DNA of 64,000 bases from Acinetobacter sp. A47 (GTDB lineage Bacteria; Pseudomonadota; Gammaproteobacteria; Pseudomonadales; Moraxellaceae), in assembly GCF_000805455.1 (NCBI RefSeq), contig NZ_JSUS01000044.1, positions 62,001 through 126,000 of the forward strand. The letters are read 5' to 3'. How positions within the stretch are numbered: the stretch's first letter is position 1; every line of letters starts with the position of its first letter. Below, piece after piece: positions 10,055 to 18,648 of the stretch. The position numbers and the translations under genes were made by a program. The notes under the pieces are model-generated. The model did not search any database. It was given only the letters and a program-made list of their open reading frames with translations, and had not been told where the DNA came from.

Positions 10055-11557
10055 TTAACCTGTGGACTGACGAAGACTGGAGGGCGCTCGCTGTTTTAAT
10101 TGTTGTAATAAGTCATATAAATGATGAATATTTAGACTTACTTTAGCACGCGTACAGGCCACGTAAAGTAGTCTCAGCTCCTCATCTGTAATTTTATGTT
10201 CCATGCCGTTGATCTTGAACTGGTAATCATCTTCGATATGGACACGGTTCCATTCCAGCCCCTTGGCTTTATGGGCCGTCGAAATAACGTAATCGGCCTG
10301 TTCAATCGGGGTGATTTTAGCCAGTGCCTTTTTCAGCGGCTCGGTACCGTGATCATCGACCAGCTTGACCAGCGGCTTGATATCGCTGCCATCATTGGTT
10401 TCACAATATTCATGGACATCATGCCAGGAGTTAAACCAGGCCAGTTCAGGCACGTCGGTAATCCGTTTGCCTTGCTTGAGTAAACTGGCGGCATCGACAA
10501 AGCGGCTGAGTTTCTGGTGATCGGCCTGCAGGCTGACTTTATCACCATGTACCAGACCAGATAGCAGCAGCTCCATGGCGCGGGCATTGGTCCGGCACAG
10601 GATGGCATCCCGCATCTTGGTGTGCGGCTTGTTCACCACACTGGATTTCTGGTGCGGATTGCCGAGCAGGGGAACAGTTTCGTTCAATGCGCCGAGTAAG
10701 CTGTTGGCCACATCAGCGATCGCGTCACCAAAACGGAACGAGGTAGTGAGCCGGCTTTCAGGCAAGGGCATCTGTTGCATGGCATTGATTGCGCCACGCC
10801 AGGCATAGATTTGCTGATGCGCATCACCGACATAAATCACCTGGGTACTTTTCTGGCGCAGCAAAATCCCGAGCATGAGCGGATCTGCATCTTGGGCCTC
10901 GTCAAACAGCACATAATCTGCCGGAATATTGGGCTCGGATAAGGCCCATAATTTCAGGTAAATATCATGCCCGATTCCTGCCTGATGGTTGGGATCAATC
11001 GACTCTAGCCAACGCCGTTCCACCGCAGGGTACAGGTGTTGCTGCAGGGCCTCGATGTCATCCAGATGTAACCAGCTGGGTGCCTGAATATGACGTGGGG
11101 CCGGATATTGGGAACTGGTGGAACAGAAGTAGCTAACGGCATTGGCCACCAGACTGGCCAGACGGCTGGGCATCAGGACATATTTTTCATAACGCCCGCC
11201 CATCAGGCGACGTAATGTAATCGGCTCAAGACGGTATTCTTTGGCAATAAAACTGGGACTGAGGCGCGGAAGACGTAACTTGTCGGTGACTCCACGTGGA
11301 ACACTGCGAAATGCCAGCGAGTGGAAGGTACGACAGTTTACATTGCTGTGGAATTTATTCTGGGCTTCCGAGGCAATTGCCTTGTTAAAGGCCAGATACA
11401 TGCCACGCCGCTCAGGCATGGCATCACTGATCATCTGCAAGGTCGTGGTTTTCCCTGTGCCAGCATAGGCAATCACTTTAAAGGACTGGCCCAGACGGGC
11501 ATTGTCTATGGCAAGGGCTTGCTCATAGGTGGCTTTGGGTTTTTCTATATTTGACAC
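10055..11557 (-). CDS. FBH1-like UvrD/Rep superfamily 1 helicase
   Basis: The 500-residue SF1A helicase has motif I AYAGTGKTTT (from about residue 30), motif II VLFDEAQDADP, motif III VIYVGDAHQQIYAWRG, motif V STAHKAKGLEW and motif VI LLYVACTRAKVSL. It is compact compared with UvrD (about 720), with little 2B domain, and resembles the helicase core of FBH1-type anti-recombinases. It starts with GTG nine bases after the hisIE stop codon; no strong ribosome binding site is seen, so it may be coupled to hisIE. A 3'-5' DNA helicase role in disassembling recombination intermediates is an inference from the family. The ATPase gene follows. Confidence 0.82.
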   Translation of the reverse strand: MSNIEKPKATYEQALAIDNARLGQSFKVIAYAGTGKTTTLQMISDAMPERRGMYLAFNKAIASEAQNKFHSNVNCRTFHSLAFRSVPRGVTDKLRLPRLSPSFIAKEYRLEPITLRRLMGGRYEKYVLMPSRLASLVANAVSYFCSTSSQYPAPRHIQAPSWLHLDDIEALQQHLYPAVERRWLESIDPNHQAGIGHDIYLKLWALSEPNIPADYVLFDEAQDADPLMLGILLRQKSTQVIYVGDAHQQIYAWRGAINAMQQMPLPESRLTTSFRFGDAIADVANSLLGALNETVPLLGNPHQKSSVVNKPHTKMRDAILCRTNARAMELLLSGLVHGDKVSLQADHQKLSRFVDAASLLKQGKRITDVPELAWFNSWHDVHEYCETNDGSDIKPLVKLVDDHGTEPLKKALAKITPIEQADYVISTAHKAKGLEWNRVHIEDDYQFKINGMEHKITDEELRLLYVACTRAKVSLNIHHLYDLLQQLKQRAPSSLRQSTG

Positions 11558-11566
11558 AGGCTCTAT

Positions 11567-12334
11567 TTACGCTTCTTTACCACGGTTGGCTTTTTCAACT
11601 AAACCGGACAGACCTTGGCGACGTGCCAGTTCATCCAGTACCACTTGCGGATCAAGGTCGAAATAACCCAGCATCACAATACTGTGGAACCACAGATCAG
11701 CAACTTCATAAACCAGATCGTGTTTATTTTCCAGTGAGGCATGCATTGCATAATCTTTGGCAGCGATAATGCTTTCGACACTTTCCTCACCGACTTTTTC
11801 TAAAATCTTATTGATGCCTTTTTTGTACAGGCTGGCTACATAAGAGTGATCTGCTTCGGCATTTTTGCGTTCTTGCATCAAACGCCCGAGATAAGCAAGA
11901 ACATCCACCTGTTCATTTTGCACCTGATCATGTGTTTCAACTTTTGCCGATGCGCCATAAATCGCCGTCGGGTCTTTGAGTTGGGCGTCGACAATTTCCC
12001 AGCCTTGCGGGGTAAGTTTGCGATAGAAACAAGATTCACGGCCGGTGTGACAGGCAATGCCACCATGCTGTTCAATTTGTAGAATGATGACATCGGCATC
12101 GCAATCGAGACGAATTTCATGCACGGTTTGAAAGTGCCCTGATTCTTCGCCTTTGTGCCAGAGTTTTTGACGTGAGCGTGAGTAATACACCGCCTGTTTT
12201 TTTTCCGCAGTCAGTTGTAAAGCCTCACGATTCATCCACGCCACCATTAACACCCGTCCGGTTTGATGATGTTGTGCAATGGCAGGAACAAGACCATTGG
12301 AATCAAATTTAACTTCATCTAACCAGTTTGACAT
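11567..12334 (-). CDS. hisIE: Phosphoribosyl-AMP cyclohydrolase / phosphoribosyl-ATP pyrophosphatase
   Basis: This 255-residue bifunctional enzyme catalyses steps 2 and 3 of histidine synthesis. The HisI half (to about residue 120) has VAWMNREAL, the YYSRSR segment, the metal-site sequence DCDAD and the zinc-site His/Cys region [14 protein letters not shown]. The HisE half (about 145-245) has [21 protein letters not shown] and the metal-binding [13 protein letters not shown]. It is not in a his operon here; the next genes downstream on the same strand are a helicase and an ATPase. Cytoplasmic. Confidence 0.95.
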   Translation of the reverse strand: MSNWLDEVKFDSNGLVPAIAQHHQTGRVLMVAWMNREALQLTAEKKQAVYYSRSRQKLWHKGEESGHFQTVHEIRLDCDADVIILQIEQHGGIACHTGRESCFYRKLTPQGWEIVDAQLKDPTAIYGASAKVETHDQVQNEQVDVLAYLGRLMQERKNAEADHSYVASLYKKGINKILEKVGEESVESIIAAKDYAMHASLENKHDLVYEVADLWFHSIVMLGYFDLDPQVVLDELARRQGLSGLVEKANRGKEA

Positions 12335-12782
12335 GAGTGAAAATCCATTGGGTGGAAAGCAGCTAGTGTAGCGTTTGTGGCTGGGGTTGGCTATGCTTGT
12401 TGGCTAAAAAATCGTAGAGATGGGGTTCTGGATTTTAACCGGAGCCTTGATCTGGATTATATCAGCACTCTGATAAACTCTGCCTGCGAGCAGCAGTTCT
12501 TCTAAATCGGTCCATAAGGATGACAGGCTACTGTATAGACTGATAGCTCGTGTCTGCATGCAGTGAAGTCTGGGGAGTAAAACCGGTACCGATGCTTTAG
12601 TGTTAAGCTCTTTATCTGCTGAATGCCGGTTGATTTTTCGATGGTCTGGTTACAGGAGCTTGCAGTGTCCAGCACAAGCCCTCACTTGAAACTCAGTACG
12701 GGTTGATCATGCTGGCAAGTCGTCTGGAAATTATAACAGGACCAGATGTGGTGCCATTGTTGCCAGAAGACTTGGTGAGTTA
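12335..12782. other. Gene-free stretch between hisIE and ubiB
   Basis: About 450 bases without a convincing gene. The only open frame of note (87 codons from 12703, plus strand) runs antisense into the end of ubiB and has no recognisable protein. No tRNA, strong promoter or extended repeat was seen. It must contain the hisIE promoter, but I could not pick hexamers with confidence. Confidence 0.5.
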
Positions 12783-12809
12783 TAAAAATCCCTTGCCGGG
12801 GCAAGGGAT
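12783..12809 (-). terminator. Intrinsic terminator of the ubiE-ubiJ-ubiB cluster
   Basis: On the minus strand a 9-bp stem (ATCCCTTGC / GCAAGGGAT, four-base loop) followed by TTTTTATA lies 8 bases after the ubiB stop codon. Confidence 0.85.
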
Positions 12810-12816
12810 CAATGTG

Positions 12817-14436
12817 TTATTTGGCAATACGCCACAATGCAATCAGGCTGCTCAGCACGATCAGGATAACGGAGATAAACCATGGCGTGATAATGGCAAT
12901 GCTCAGCAAGATCAGCAGGGTACTCCCAAAGATCCAGCTACGGCGTTGCTGCTGTTGCATCTGTAAACGCATTTGCTGGATTTCACGCAGCTGTTTGTCA
13001 TGCCACGCCGACTGGTTTTTTAAACCGTTCAGACTGTCGATCAACAGGCTTGGAATATCTTGTGCACCCAGTAACAGGTCTGGAATTTGCTGACCCAGTT
13101 CTTTCATGTTTTTCACCGGGTTCATATTGGCCTTGACCCATTCGGTCAGAATCGGTTTGGCCAGTTTCCAGATGTCTAGTTGCGGATAAAGGTCTGTGCC
13201 CAAGCCTTCAACATGTACCAGTGTTTTCAGTAACAGCATGAGTTGCGGCGGAATTTCCAGATGGAAACGACGGGCAATATCCATGACCTGAATCAGGATT
13301 CCTGCAAAATCCAGCTGATCCATCGGTTTTGAGACCATTGGGCCAACGGTGCGGCGCATTTCGCGGGCTAGGGCATCCTGGTCTGTCCCCGGTGGAATCC
13401 AGCCGGCCTGATGTACGATCTGGATCAATTGCATAAAGTTGCTGTTCATGACAGCAAGCAACATACGTGCAACCGTCATCTGGTCATGCTTGGACAGTTC
13501 ACCCATGATGGCACAGTCCAGTGCAATAAAACGTGGATTGCTCGGGTTAATGGTTTCGACAAAGACATTGCCCGGATGCATGTCGGCATGGAAGAAATTG
13601 TCGCGGAATACCTGGGTGAAGAAAATGGTCAGACCTTTTTCTGCCAGATCGGCACGATCCATACCTAAACGGTCAAAGGTCGCGATATCAGAGATCGGCA
13701 CACCGGTAATCCGTTCTGCCACCATCACGTCCTTGCTGTCCATATAGACTTCAGGCACGTACATCATGCTTGAACCGGTAAAGTAGTGACGCATCCGGCG
13801 GGTGTTGTCGGCTTCCAGACTCAGGTCAAGCTCGTTCAAAATGATCTGGCGATAATCCTGAATGATCTCGGATAAATGCAAGGCCCGGGCGGCTTCCAAG
13901 CGGTTCTCCAGCCAGTCGCCAAGCCACGTCAGAATTTCAAAGTCCTGTAAAATCTGACTGCGAATATCCGGACGGGTCACTTTCACCACCACTTCGCGAC
14001 CATCATGCAACGCCGCGGTATGCACCTGGGCAATTGAGGCGGCAGCAAGTGGCTGTTCATCAAAGCGGGAGAACAGGGTGGTCACATCGGCTTTGAGTGA
14101 TTCCTGGATACGCTGTTTTGCCAGCTGGGTGTCATAAGGTTTGACCCGGTCTTGCAACAGCACCAGTTGCGATAATACTTCTGGTGGAATCAGGTCACGC
14201 CGTGTAGACAGCAATTGTCCCAGCTTAATCGCCAGCGGCCCCATTTCTTCAAGTGCTTCTTTCAGCTTGAGCGGATTTTTCTTCTCGCGGCTGGACCAGG
14301 CTGCCGGATGCATTCTAATGATGTTGAGTGCATGTCGTGCCTTGACCGGTAATTCTTCCGCAGGGAACAGGGTATCAAGGCGGTAGTGTGCTGCGATACG
14401 CCAGAGTTCGAATAACCGTGTAACATGCGGAATCAT
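12817..14436 (-). CDS. ubiB: Ubiquinone biosynthesis atypical kinase UbiB
   Basis: The 539-residue UbiB/ADCK-family protein has the signature KxGQ motif (KLGQ, residues 71-74), an alanine-containing AASIAQVH loop in place of the P-loop, the HADMHPGN catalytic segment and the DCAIMG metal-binding motif. Two C-terminal transmembrane helices (about residues 497-535) anchor it to the inner membrane. It supports assembly or activity of the coenzyme Q complex, probably by ATP-dependent extraction of lipid intermediates. It is third in the ubiE-ubiJ-ubiB order, 18 bases after ubiJ. Confidence 0.96.
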   Translation of the reverse strand: MIPHVTRLFELWRIAAHYRLDTLFPAEELPVKARHALNIIRMHPAAWSSREKKNPLKLKEALEEMGPLAIKLGQLLSTRRDLIPPEVLSQLVLLQDRVKPYDTQLAKQRIQESLKADVTTLFSRFDEQPLAAASIAQVHTAALHDGREVVVKVTRPDIRSQILQDFEILTWLGDWLENRLEAARALHLSEIIQDYRQIILNELDLSLEADNTRRMRHYFTGSSMMYVPEVYMDSKDVMVAERITGVPISDIATFDRLGMDRADLAEKGLTIFFTQVFRDNFFHADMHPGNVFVETINPSNPRFIALDCAIMGELSKHDQMTVARMLLAVMNSNFMQLIQIVHQAGWIPPGTDQDALAREMRRTVGPMVSKPMDQLDFAGILIQVMDIARRFHLEIPPQLMLLLKTLVHVEGLGTDLYPQLDIWKLAKPILTEWVKANMNPVKNMKELGQQIPDLLLGAQDIPSLLIDSLNGLKNQSAWHDKQLREIQQMRLQMQQQQRRSWIFGSTLLILLSIAIITPWFISVILIVLSSLIALWRIAK

Positions 14437-14454
14437 ATAAAGTCTTACCTAGTC

Positions 14455-15129
14455 TTATGTGGATTGCTTTGATGGGGTGCATTGAGCAATAAGTTGCTGA
14501 AGCTTTGCCTCCAGGCGGTCAATTTCCTGATTGAGCTGACGGGTCTCCCGGTTCAGGTCATCTATTTGCCAGCGTGGGGCAAATAAGCCGCTGTCTTCTT
14601 TTAAGGCATCTTCAACAAAAAATAAATGGCTTTGCAGTGAGCGTTTTAACTGTTTCGGTGCAAGTTGTACTTTACCGAGCTCATGTGCCAGTTGTGGACC
14701 GATCCAGGGCGATAAATGTGCCGCCAGATCAGGCTCGGCCTGCTGCATGATTTTTTGAATGTCCTGCAAAAGATGATAATCCCCTTGCAGTGGAATATTG
14801 CCAATCTGGTCTGCGTCACTGAGCAGTAATTTTACCAGCTCAACTGTATTTGCAACATGTAAGGTTGCTGTTGCATCCGTGATGTTATGTTGAGGGTCAA
14901 AAGGACGCTGCTCGAATATGGATGGGGTTTGACTTTGCCCCGTCACGGTCGGTTCGAGACGAACTCTATTTTCATCAAAAAAAACGTCAACCGAGAGTTG
15001 CGGACTATCAATCACAACACGTAATAATTGACCTTGTAACCGATTGAGCTGAATACGGGTAATCGCATCCAGATCAATCACGTGATGAATGATACGTTCG
15101 ACTGCACCGAGTGCTAAAATCGACCACAT
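14455..15129 (-). CDS. ubiJ: Ubiquinone accessory factor UbiJ (SCP2 domain)
   Basis: The 224-residue protein lies between ubiE and ubiB. It has the SCP2-like lipid-binding fold expected for UbiJ (D..TRIQLNRLQGQLLRVVID near the start, NITDATATLHV further on) and a C-terminal coiled coil (QINR/RQLNQEIDRLEAKLQQL) matching the UbiJ-UbiK interaction helix. UbiJ is a soluble scaffold that presents hydrophobic intermediates to the Ubi enzymes. Assignment rests on position, fold pattern and the coiled coil; sequence identity to the E. coli protein is low, as usual for this family. Confidence 0.85.
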   Translation of the reverse strand: MWSILALGAVERIIHHVIDLDAITRIQLNRLQGQLLRVVIDSPQLSVDVFFDENRVRLEPTVTGQSQTPSIFEQRPFDPQHNITDATATLHVANTVELVKLLLSDADQIGNIPLQGDYHLLQDIQKIMQQAEPDLAAHLSPWIGPQLAHELGKVQLAPKQLKRSLQSHLFFVEDALKEDSGLFAPRWQIDDLNRETRQLNQEIDRLEAKLQQLIAQCTPSKQST

Positions 15130-15139
15130 ATCTTAAGCC

Positions 15140-16084
15140 TTACAGTTTGAATCCGCGATGAACCGCCACAATGCCACCAGTCAGGTTATGGTAGTCACAG
15201 CTCTGGAAGCCGGCATTTTCCATCATCCCTTTCAGGGTACGCTGGTCTGGATGCATACGAATCGATTCAGCCAGATATTTATAGCTTTCCGAGTCATTGG
15301 CCACCAGTTTGCCCATGATTGGCAAGGCGGTAAATGAATACAGGTCATACAGTTTTGAGAATGGCTCAAAGACCGGTTTGGAAAATTCAAGAATCAACAG
15401 GCGGCCGCCCGGCTTAAGCACGCGGTACATGGCCTGTAATGCAGCATCTTTGTCGGTCACGTTACGCAGGCCGAAACTGATGGTGACCAAATCAAAGCTG
15501 TTATCGGCAAACGGTTCTAAGGTTTCTGCATTGGCCAGCACGAAATCTACATTGGTGCAGCCAGCATCAATCAGGCGGTCACGACCGACATTGAGCATCG
15601 ATTCGTTGATGTCCGATAACACCACATGACCCTGCGGCCCGACTTCACGGCTGAATACCTTGGCCAGATCCCCTGTACCACCGGCAATATCCAGCACATG
15701 TTGACCACGGCGTACACCTGACATGTTAATTGCAAAGCGTTTCCAGAGACGGTGGATACCAAAGGACATCAGGTCATTCATGATGTCATATTTGCTGGCA
15801 ACCGAATGGAAAACCTCGGCAACCTTCTGTGCTTTTTCTTCACTGTTTACCGTTTGATAACCAAAGTGTGTGGTTGCACCGACATTGCCGGTATTGGCGC
15901 CACGCGGCAAGTTATATTTGGGAATTGAACCGGTCGGTGATGCAGACGCCGAATTTTGCTGTAAAGACTGCTGCTGACCTTGAGGCGCACCTTGAGGCAG
16001 TGGCGTGTTTAAGAAAGGGCTGACTTTGTCTGAACTCGGGTTTTGCTCAACTTCTGGGGTAGGCTGTTGGTTTTCGTTAGACAT
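15140..16084 (-). CDS. ubiE: Demethylmenaquinol / ubiquinol C-methyltransferase UbiE
   Basis: This SAM-dependent methyltransferase carries out the C-methylation step of ubiquinone (and menaquinone) synthesis. The core from about residue 71 has [30 protein letters not shown], motif [13 protein letters not shown] and [14 protein letters not shown]. At 314 residues it is about 60 longer than E. coli UbiE. The excess is an N-terminal segment of about 70 residues rich in Gln, Pro, Ser and Asn with no predicted fold. The start ATG at 16084 has a modest upstream AGGAGA. First gene of the cluster with ubiJ and ubiB. Confidence 0.96.
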   Translation of the reverse strand: MSNENQQPTPEVEQNPSSDKVSPFLNTPLPQGAPQGQQQSLQQNSASASPTGSIPKYNLPRGANTGNVGATTHFGYQTVNSEEKAQKVAEVFHSVASKYDIMNDLMSFGIHRLWKRFAINMSGVRRGQHVLDIAGGTGDLAKVFSREVGPQGHVVLSDINESMLNVGRDRLIDAGCTNVDFVLANAETLEPFADNSFDLVTISFGLRNVTDKDAALQAMYRVLKPGGRLLILEFSKPVFEPFSKLYDLYSFTALPIMGKLVANDSESYKYLAESIRMHPDQRTLKGMMENAGFQSCDYHNLTGGIVAVHRGFKL

Positions 16085-16294
16085 TGTTTTCTCCTAAACT
16101 TTCGCTCTAGCGGCACGAATCAGCAAGCATGATGACAGATTTTGTATCTTTTTACAGGGTTTCGCATGTAATTGATATGAATAATATACAGAAAGTCACT
16201 TTCTCAAAAGGGTTTTGGTTTTTCTTAAGATTTGAAAAGCCTCATTTTTCTATTTCAGCCTTGGCTGGCAGGCTGAAATAGAATCAGCCAGACC

Positions 16295-17002
16295 CTAGCT
16301 CCGGAACGGATCTGGATGCCCGCTGTGCACTTTTTCAATAATTTCACGTTCTGTGGCGGTAAAGCTCTTGATGAATGCTGCCGCAGATTTCATCGGTTTC
16401 ATGGCGGCAAAGCCTTCCTGAATAAACTCGTACATGCCGTCAAACTGGTATTTATGCGCCAGCCCCTTACACATTTTAAAGGTCGCATACATCATGGTTG
16501 AGCGCATGTATTTATCTAGCGTAACGCCTAGCTCGTCAAGCAGACGTAACTGTTCATAACGTGCTTCTCCCTGATTGAGCTTGATCAGGGTCTGCCGCAT
16601 GATTTCATCAGTAATGGGGGTATTGGCCGGATAGTCAGCCAACAGCTGTTTTGCCACCTGCTCGTCTAGCTGGGTTGCCAGTACCGCCAGATTGACGGAT
16701 TTTGTTCCTGTTTTAATGCCGTTTTCAGGCACAAAATTCTCAACCTTATGGGCAAACTTGAGTAAACGCTCAATTTGCTGGGCCAAGGCATCAAAGTCAG
16801 GCCCACCGTAGAGCCGTTTCAAAAAATATTGAGCCATCAGGCGGTTTTCTGGACGCGCAAAAAACTCGGCATGCGTTTGGGCAATGCGCTCTTTCATCCA
16901 TGTCTGCACTTCATGCAAACGTTGTTCTAGTTCAGGATGATCATGATATTCAAAGGCTTTATATTGCAGGAGTAAATCATCAAATGCGGCGAGTTTTGAC
17001 AT
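16295..17002 (-). CDS. FFLEELY-motif-like helical protein, unknown function
   Basis: The 235-residue soluble, mostly alpha-helical protein contains YFLKRLYGGPDFDAL near residue 60, which resembles the FFLEELYG motif that names a small family of uncharacterised proteobacterial proteins. No catalytic motif, signal peptide or membrane segment is visible. It stands alone between ubiE and the divergent pap gene. I recognise the motif, not a function. Confidence 0.7.
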   Translation of the reverse strand: MSKLAAFDDLLLQYKAFEYHDHPELEQRLHEVQTWMKERIAQTHAEFFARPENRLMAQYFLKRLYGGPDFDALAQQIERLLKFAHKVENFVPENGIKTGTKSVNLAVLATQLDEQVAKQLLADYPANTPITDEIMRQTLIKLNQGEARYEQLRLLDELGVTLDKYMRSTMMYATFKMCKGLAHKYQFDGMYEFIQEGFAAMKPMKSAAAFIKSFTATEREIIEKVHSGHPDPFRS

Positions 17003-17147
17003 ATGTAATCTTAATTAAAATAAAATCGTAAAATCATAGGCTGCATCATAACCAAGAACCATGACAGCATAAACTCTAAATGCTTAACAATTGGTCACTA
17101 TAACAGGATCGCTAACGGACTCTACAGAAACTGTACACGGGTTTTTC

Positions 17148-17175
17148 TTTGCATAAATATGGTTTTGACTATACT
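17148..17175 (+). promoter_or_regulatory. Probable sigma-70 promoter of pap
   Basis: TTTGCA at 17148-17153 and TATACT at 17170-17175 are separated by 16 bases and lie 32 bases upstream of the pap ATG. No clear Pho box was found, so phosphate control is not shown by the sequence. Confidence 0.5.
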
Positions 17176-17207
17176 GATTTTTAAGAATAAGCCGTTTAGA
17201 GCAGTAT

Positions 17208-18626
17208 ATGGGTAAGCAGCAACCGACATTTGAATTACGTGATGAAGATGAACTGTCTTTAGAACTGATCGAGGCGCAATATGCATTAAAACAAAGCCGA
17301 GACAAAAAAAATGCCAAAAGCGTTCTGGTGCTGGTCAGTGGCATTGAGCTGGCCGGCAAAGGGGAGGCGGTGAAGCAGCTACGTGAATGGCTCGATCCCC
17401 GCTACTTACGGGTAAAAGCGGACGCTCCACAGCTATTGAGCAATAGCCAGCCTTTCTGGCAGGCCTATACCCGCTTTATCCCGGCAGAAGGACAGATCGT
17501 GGTGATGTTTGGTAACTGGTACAGCGATTTGCTCACCACTGCGATGCATGTTTCCAGACCTTTGAATGAACATCTGTTTGATGCCTATATTGAACAAATG
17601 CGGGCCTTTGAACATGATTTGCAAAATAATCATGTCCATATCATCAAGGTCTGGTTTGATTTGTCCTGGAAATCCCTGCAAAAACGGCTGGACCAGATTG
17701 ATGCGTCCGAGCAACGCTGGCATAAATTGCATGGTCTGGATTGGCGTAATAAAAAACAATACGATACCTTGCAGGGCCTGAGCCAGCGCTTTACCGATGA
17801 CTGGTTTGTGATTGATGGTGAAGATCAAAAGTTGCGTGACCAAAGTTTTGCCCAGTATCTGTTGCAAACCTTGCAACAATTGCCAGAGCACCAGACCAAA
17901 GTGACCCAGAAATGGCAGCAGGCCGAGATTCCTGCGGCTTTGCTGGAGCCTGAGCAAGCCTGTCTGGAAAAAGATGACTATAAGGAAGAGTTGCGTAAAC
18001 TGACCCGAAAAGTGGCAGACAAGCTGCGTTTTGATGAACGTAAGGTGGTGATCTGCTTTGAAGGCATGGATGCGGCCGGGAAGGGAGGCGCCATTAAGCG
18101 CATCGTCAAAAAACTCGATCCAAGAGAATATGAAATCCATACCATTGCCGCACCTGAACGTTATGAGTTACGCCGTCCTTATTTATGGCGTTTCTGGAAC
18201 AGGCTCAATGATAGCGGCAAGATCACCATCTTTGACCGGACCTGGTATGGGCGGGTGCTGGTGGAACGGATTGAGGGGTTTGCTTCTACTGTGGAGTGGC
18301 AACGTGCCTATAGTGAAATAAACCGTTTTGAAGAAAATCTGGTCGATAGCCAGACCGTGATTGTCAAGATCTGGCTGGCAATCAGTAAAGACGAGCAGGC
18401 CCGCCGTTTCAAGGCACGTGAACAGACACCGCACAAACGCTTCAAGATTACTGAAGAAGACTGGCGTAACCGTGACAAATGGGACGATTACCTCACAGCG
18501 GCGGCAGATATGTTGGAACGGACCGATACCGATTATGCTCCGTGGTATGTGATCGCCACAGATGATAAATATTCGGCACGGATTCAGGTTTTAAAGGCGA
18601 TCTTGCAACAGCTGAAGGCGGAATAA
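17208..18626 (+). CDS. pap: Polyphosphate:AMP phosphotransferase (two-domain PPK2)
   Basis: The 472-residue class II PPK2 enzyme transfers phosphate from polyphosphate to AMP, giving ADP. Two PPK2 domains are in tandem. The first has SGIELAGKGE (Gly45-Lys51) and the second EGMDAAGKGG (Gly286-Lys292) followed by RPYLWRFWNRL and FDRTWYGRVLVERIEG. In the family the second domain is the catalytic one. Length matches the A. johnsonii enzyme. With a polyphosphate kinase it lets stored polyphosphate feed the adenylate pool. The gene stands alone, convergent with an MFS gene, sharing a hairpin at its stop codon. Confidence 0.95.
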   Translation: MGKQQPTFELRDEDELSLELIEAQYALKQSRDKKNAKSVLVLVSGIELAGKGEAVKQLREWLDPRYLRVKADAPQLLSNSQPFWQAYTRFIPAEGQIVVMFGNWYSDLLTTAMHVSRPLNEHLFDAYIEQMRAFEHDLQNNHVHIIKVWFDLSWKSLQKRLDQIDASEQRWHKLHGLDWRNKKQYDTLQGLSQRFTDDWFVIDGEDQKLRDQSFAQYLLQTLQQLPEHQTKVTQKWQQAEIPAALLEPEQACLEKDDYKEELRKLTRKVADKLRFDERKVVICFEGMDAAGKGGAIKRIVKKLDPREYEIHTIAAPERYELRRPYLWRFWNRLNDSGKITIFDRTWYGRVLVERIEGFASTVEWQRAYSEINRFEENLVDSQTVIVKIWLAISKDEQARRFKAREQTPHKRFKITEEDWRNRDKWDDYLTAAADMLERTDTDYAPWYVIATDDKYSARIQVLKAILQQLKAE

Positions 18627-18640
18627 GCCGCCTTTCAGCT
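18610..18640. terminator. Hairpin at the pap stop codon, shared with the convergent MFS gene
   Basis: AGCTGAAGGCGG pairs with CCGCCTTTCAGCT (one bulged base) around a six-base loop. The pap stop codon overlaps the 3' side of the loop, so the hairpin begins inside the coding region. The following T-tract is weak, so termination on either strand is probable but not certain. Confidence 0.6.
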
Positions 18641-18648
18641 AACTTTAA

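Noticed and set aside
8647..11557. Gabija-type defence system (ATPase plus UvrD-like helicase)
   Set aside because: GajA carries a TOPRIM nuclease domain and precedes gajB; here the ATPase has no TOPRIM, its Walker B is degenerate, the order is reversed and the pair follows hisIE in a core region.
12703..12966. 87-codon plus-strand frame between hisIE and ubiB
   Set aside because: No ribosome site or homology; the second half is antisense to ubiB and crosses its terminator.
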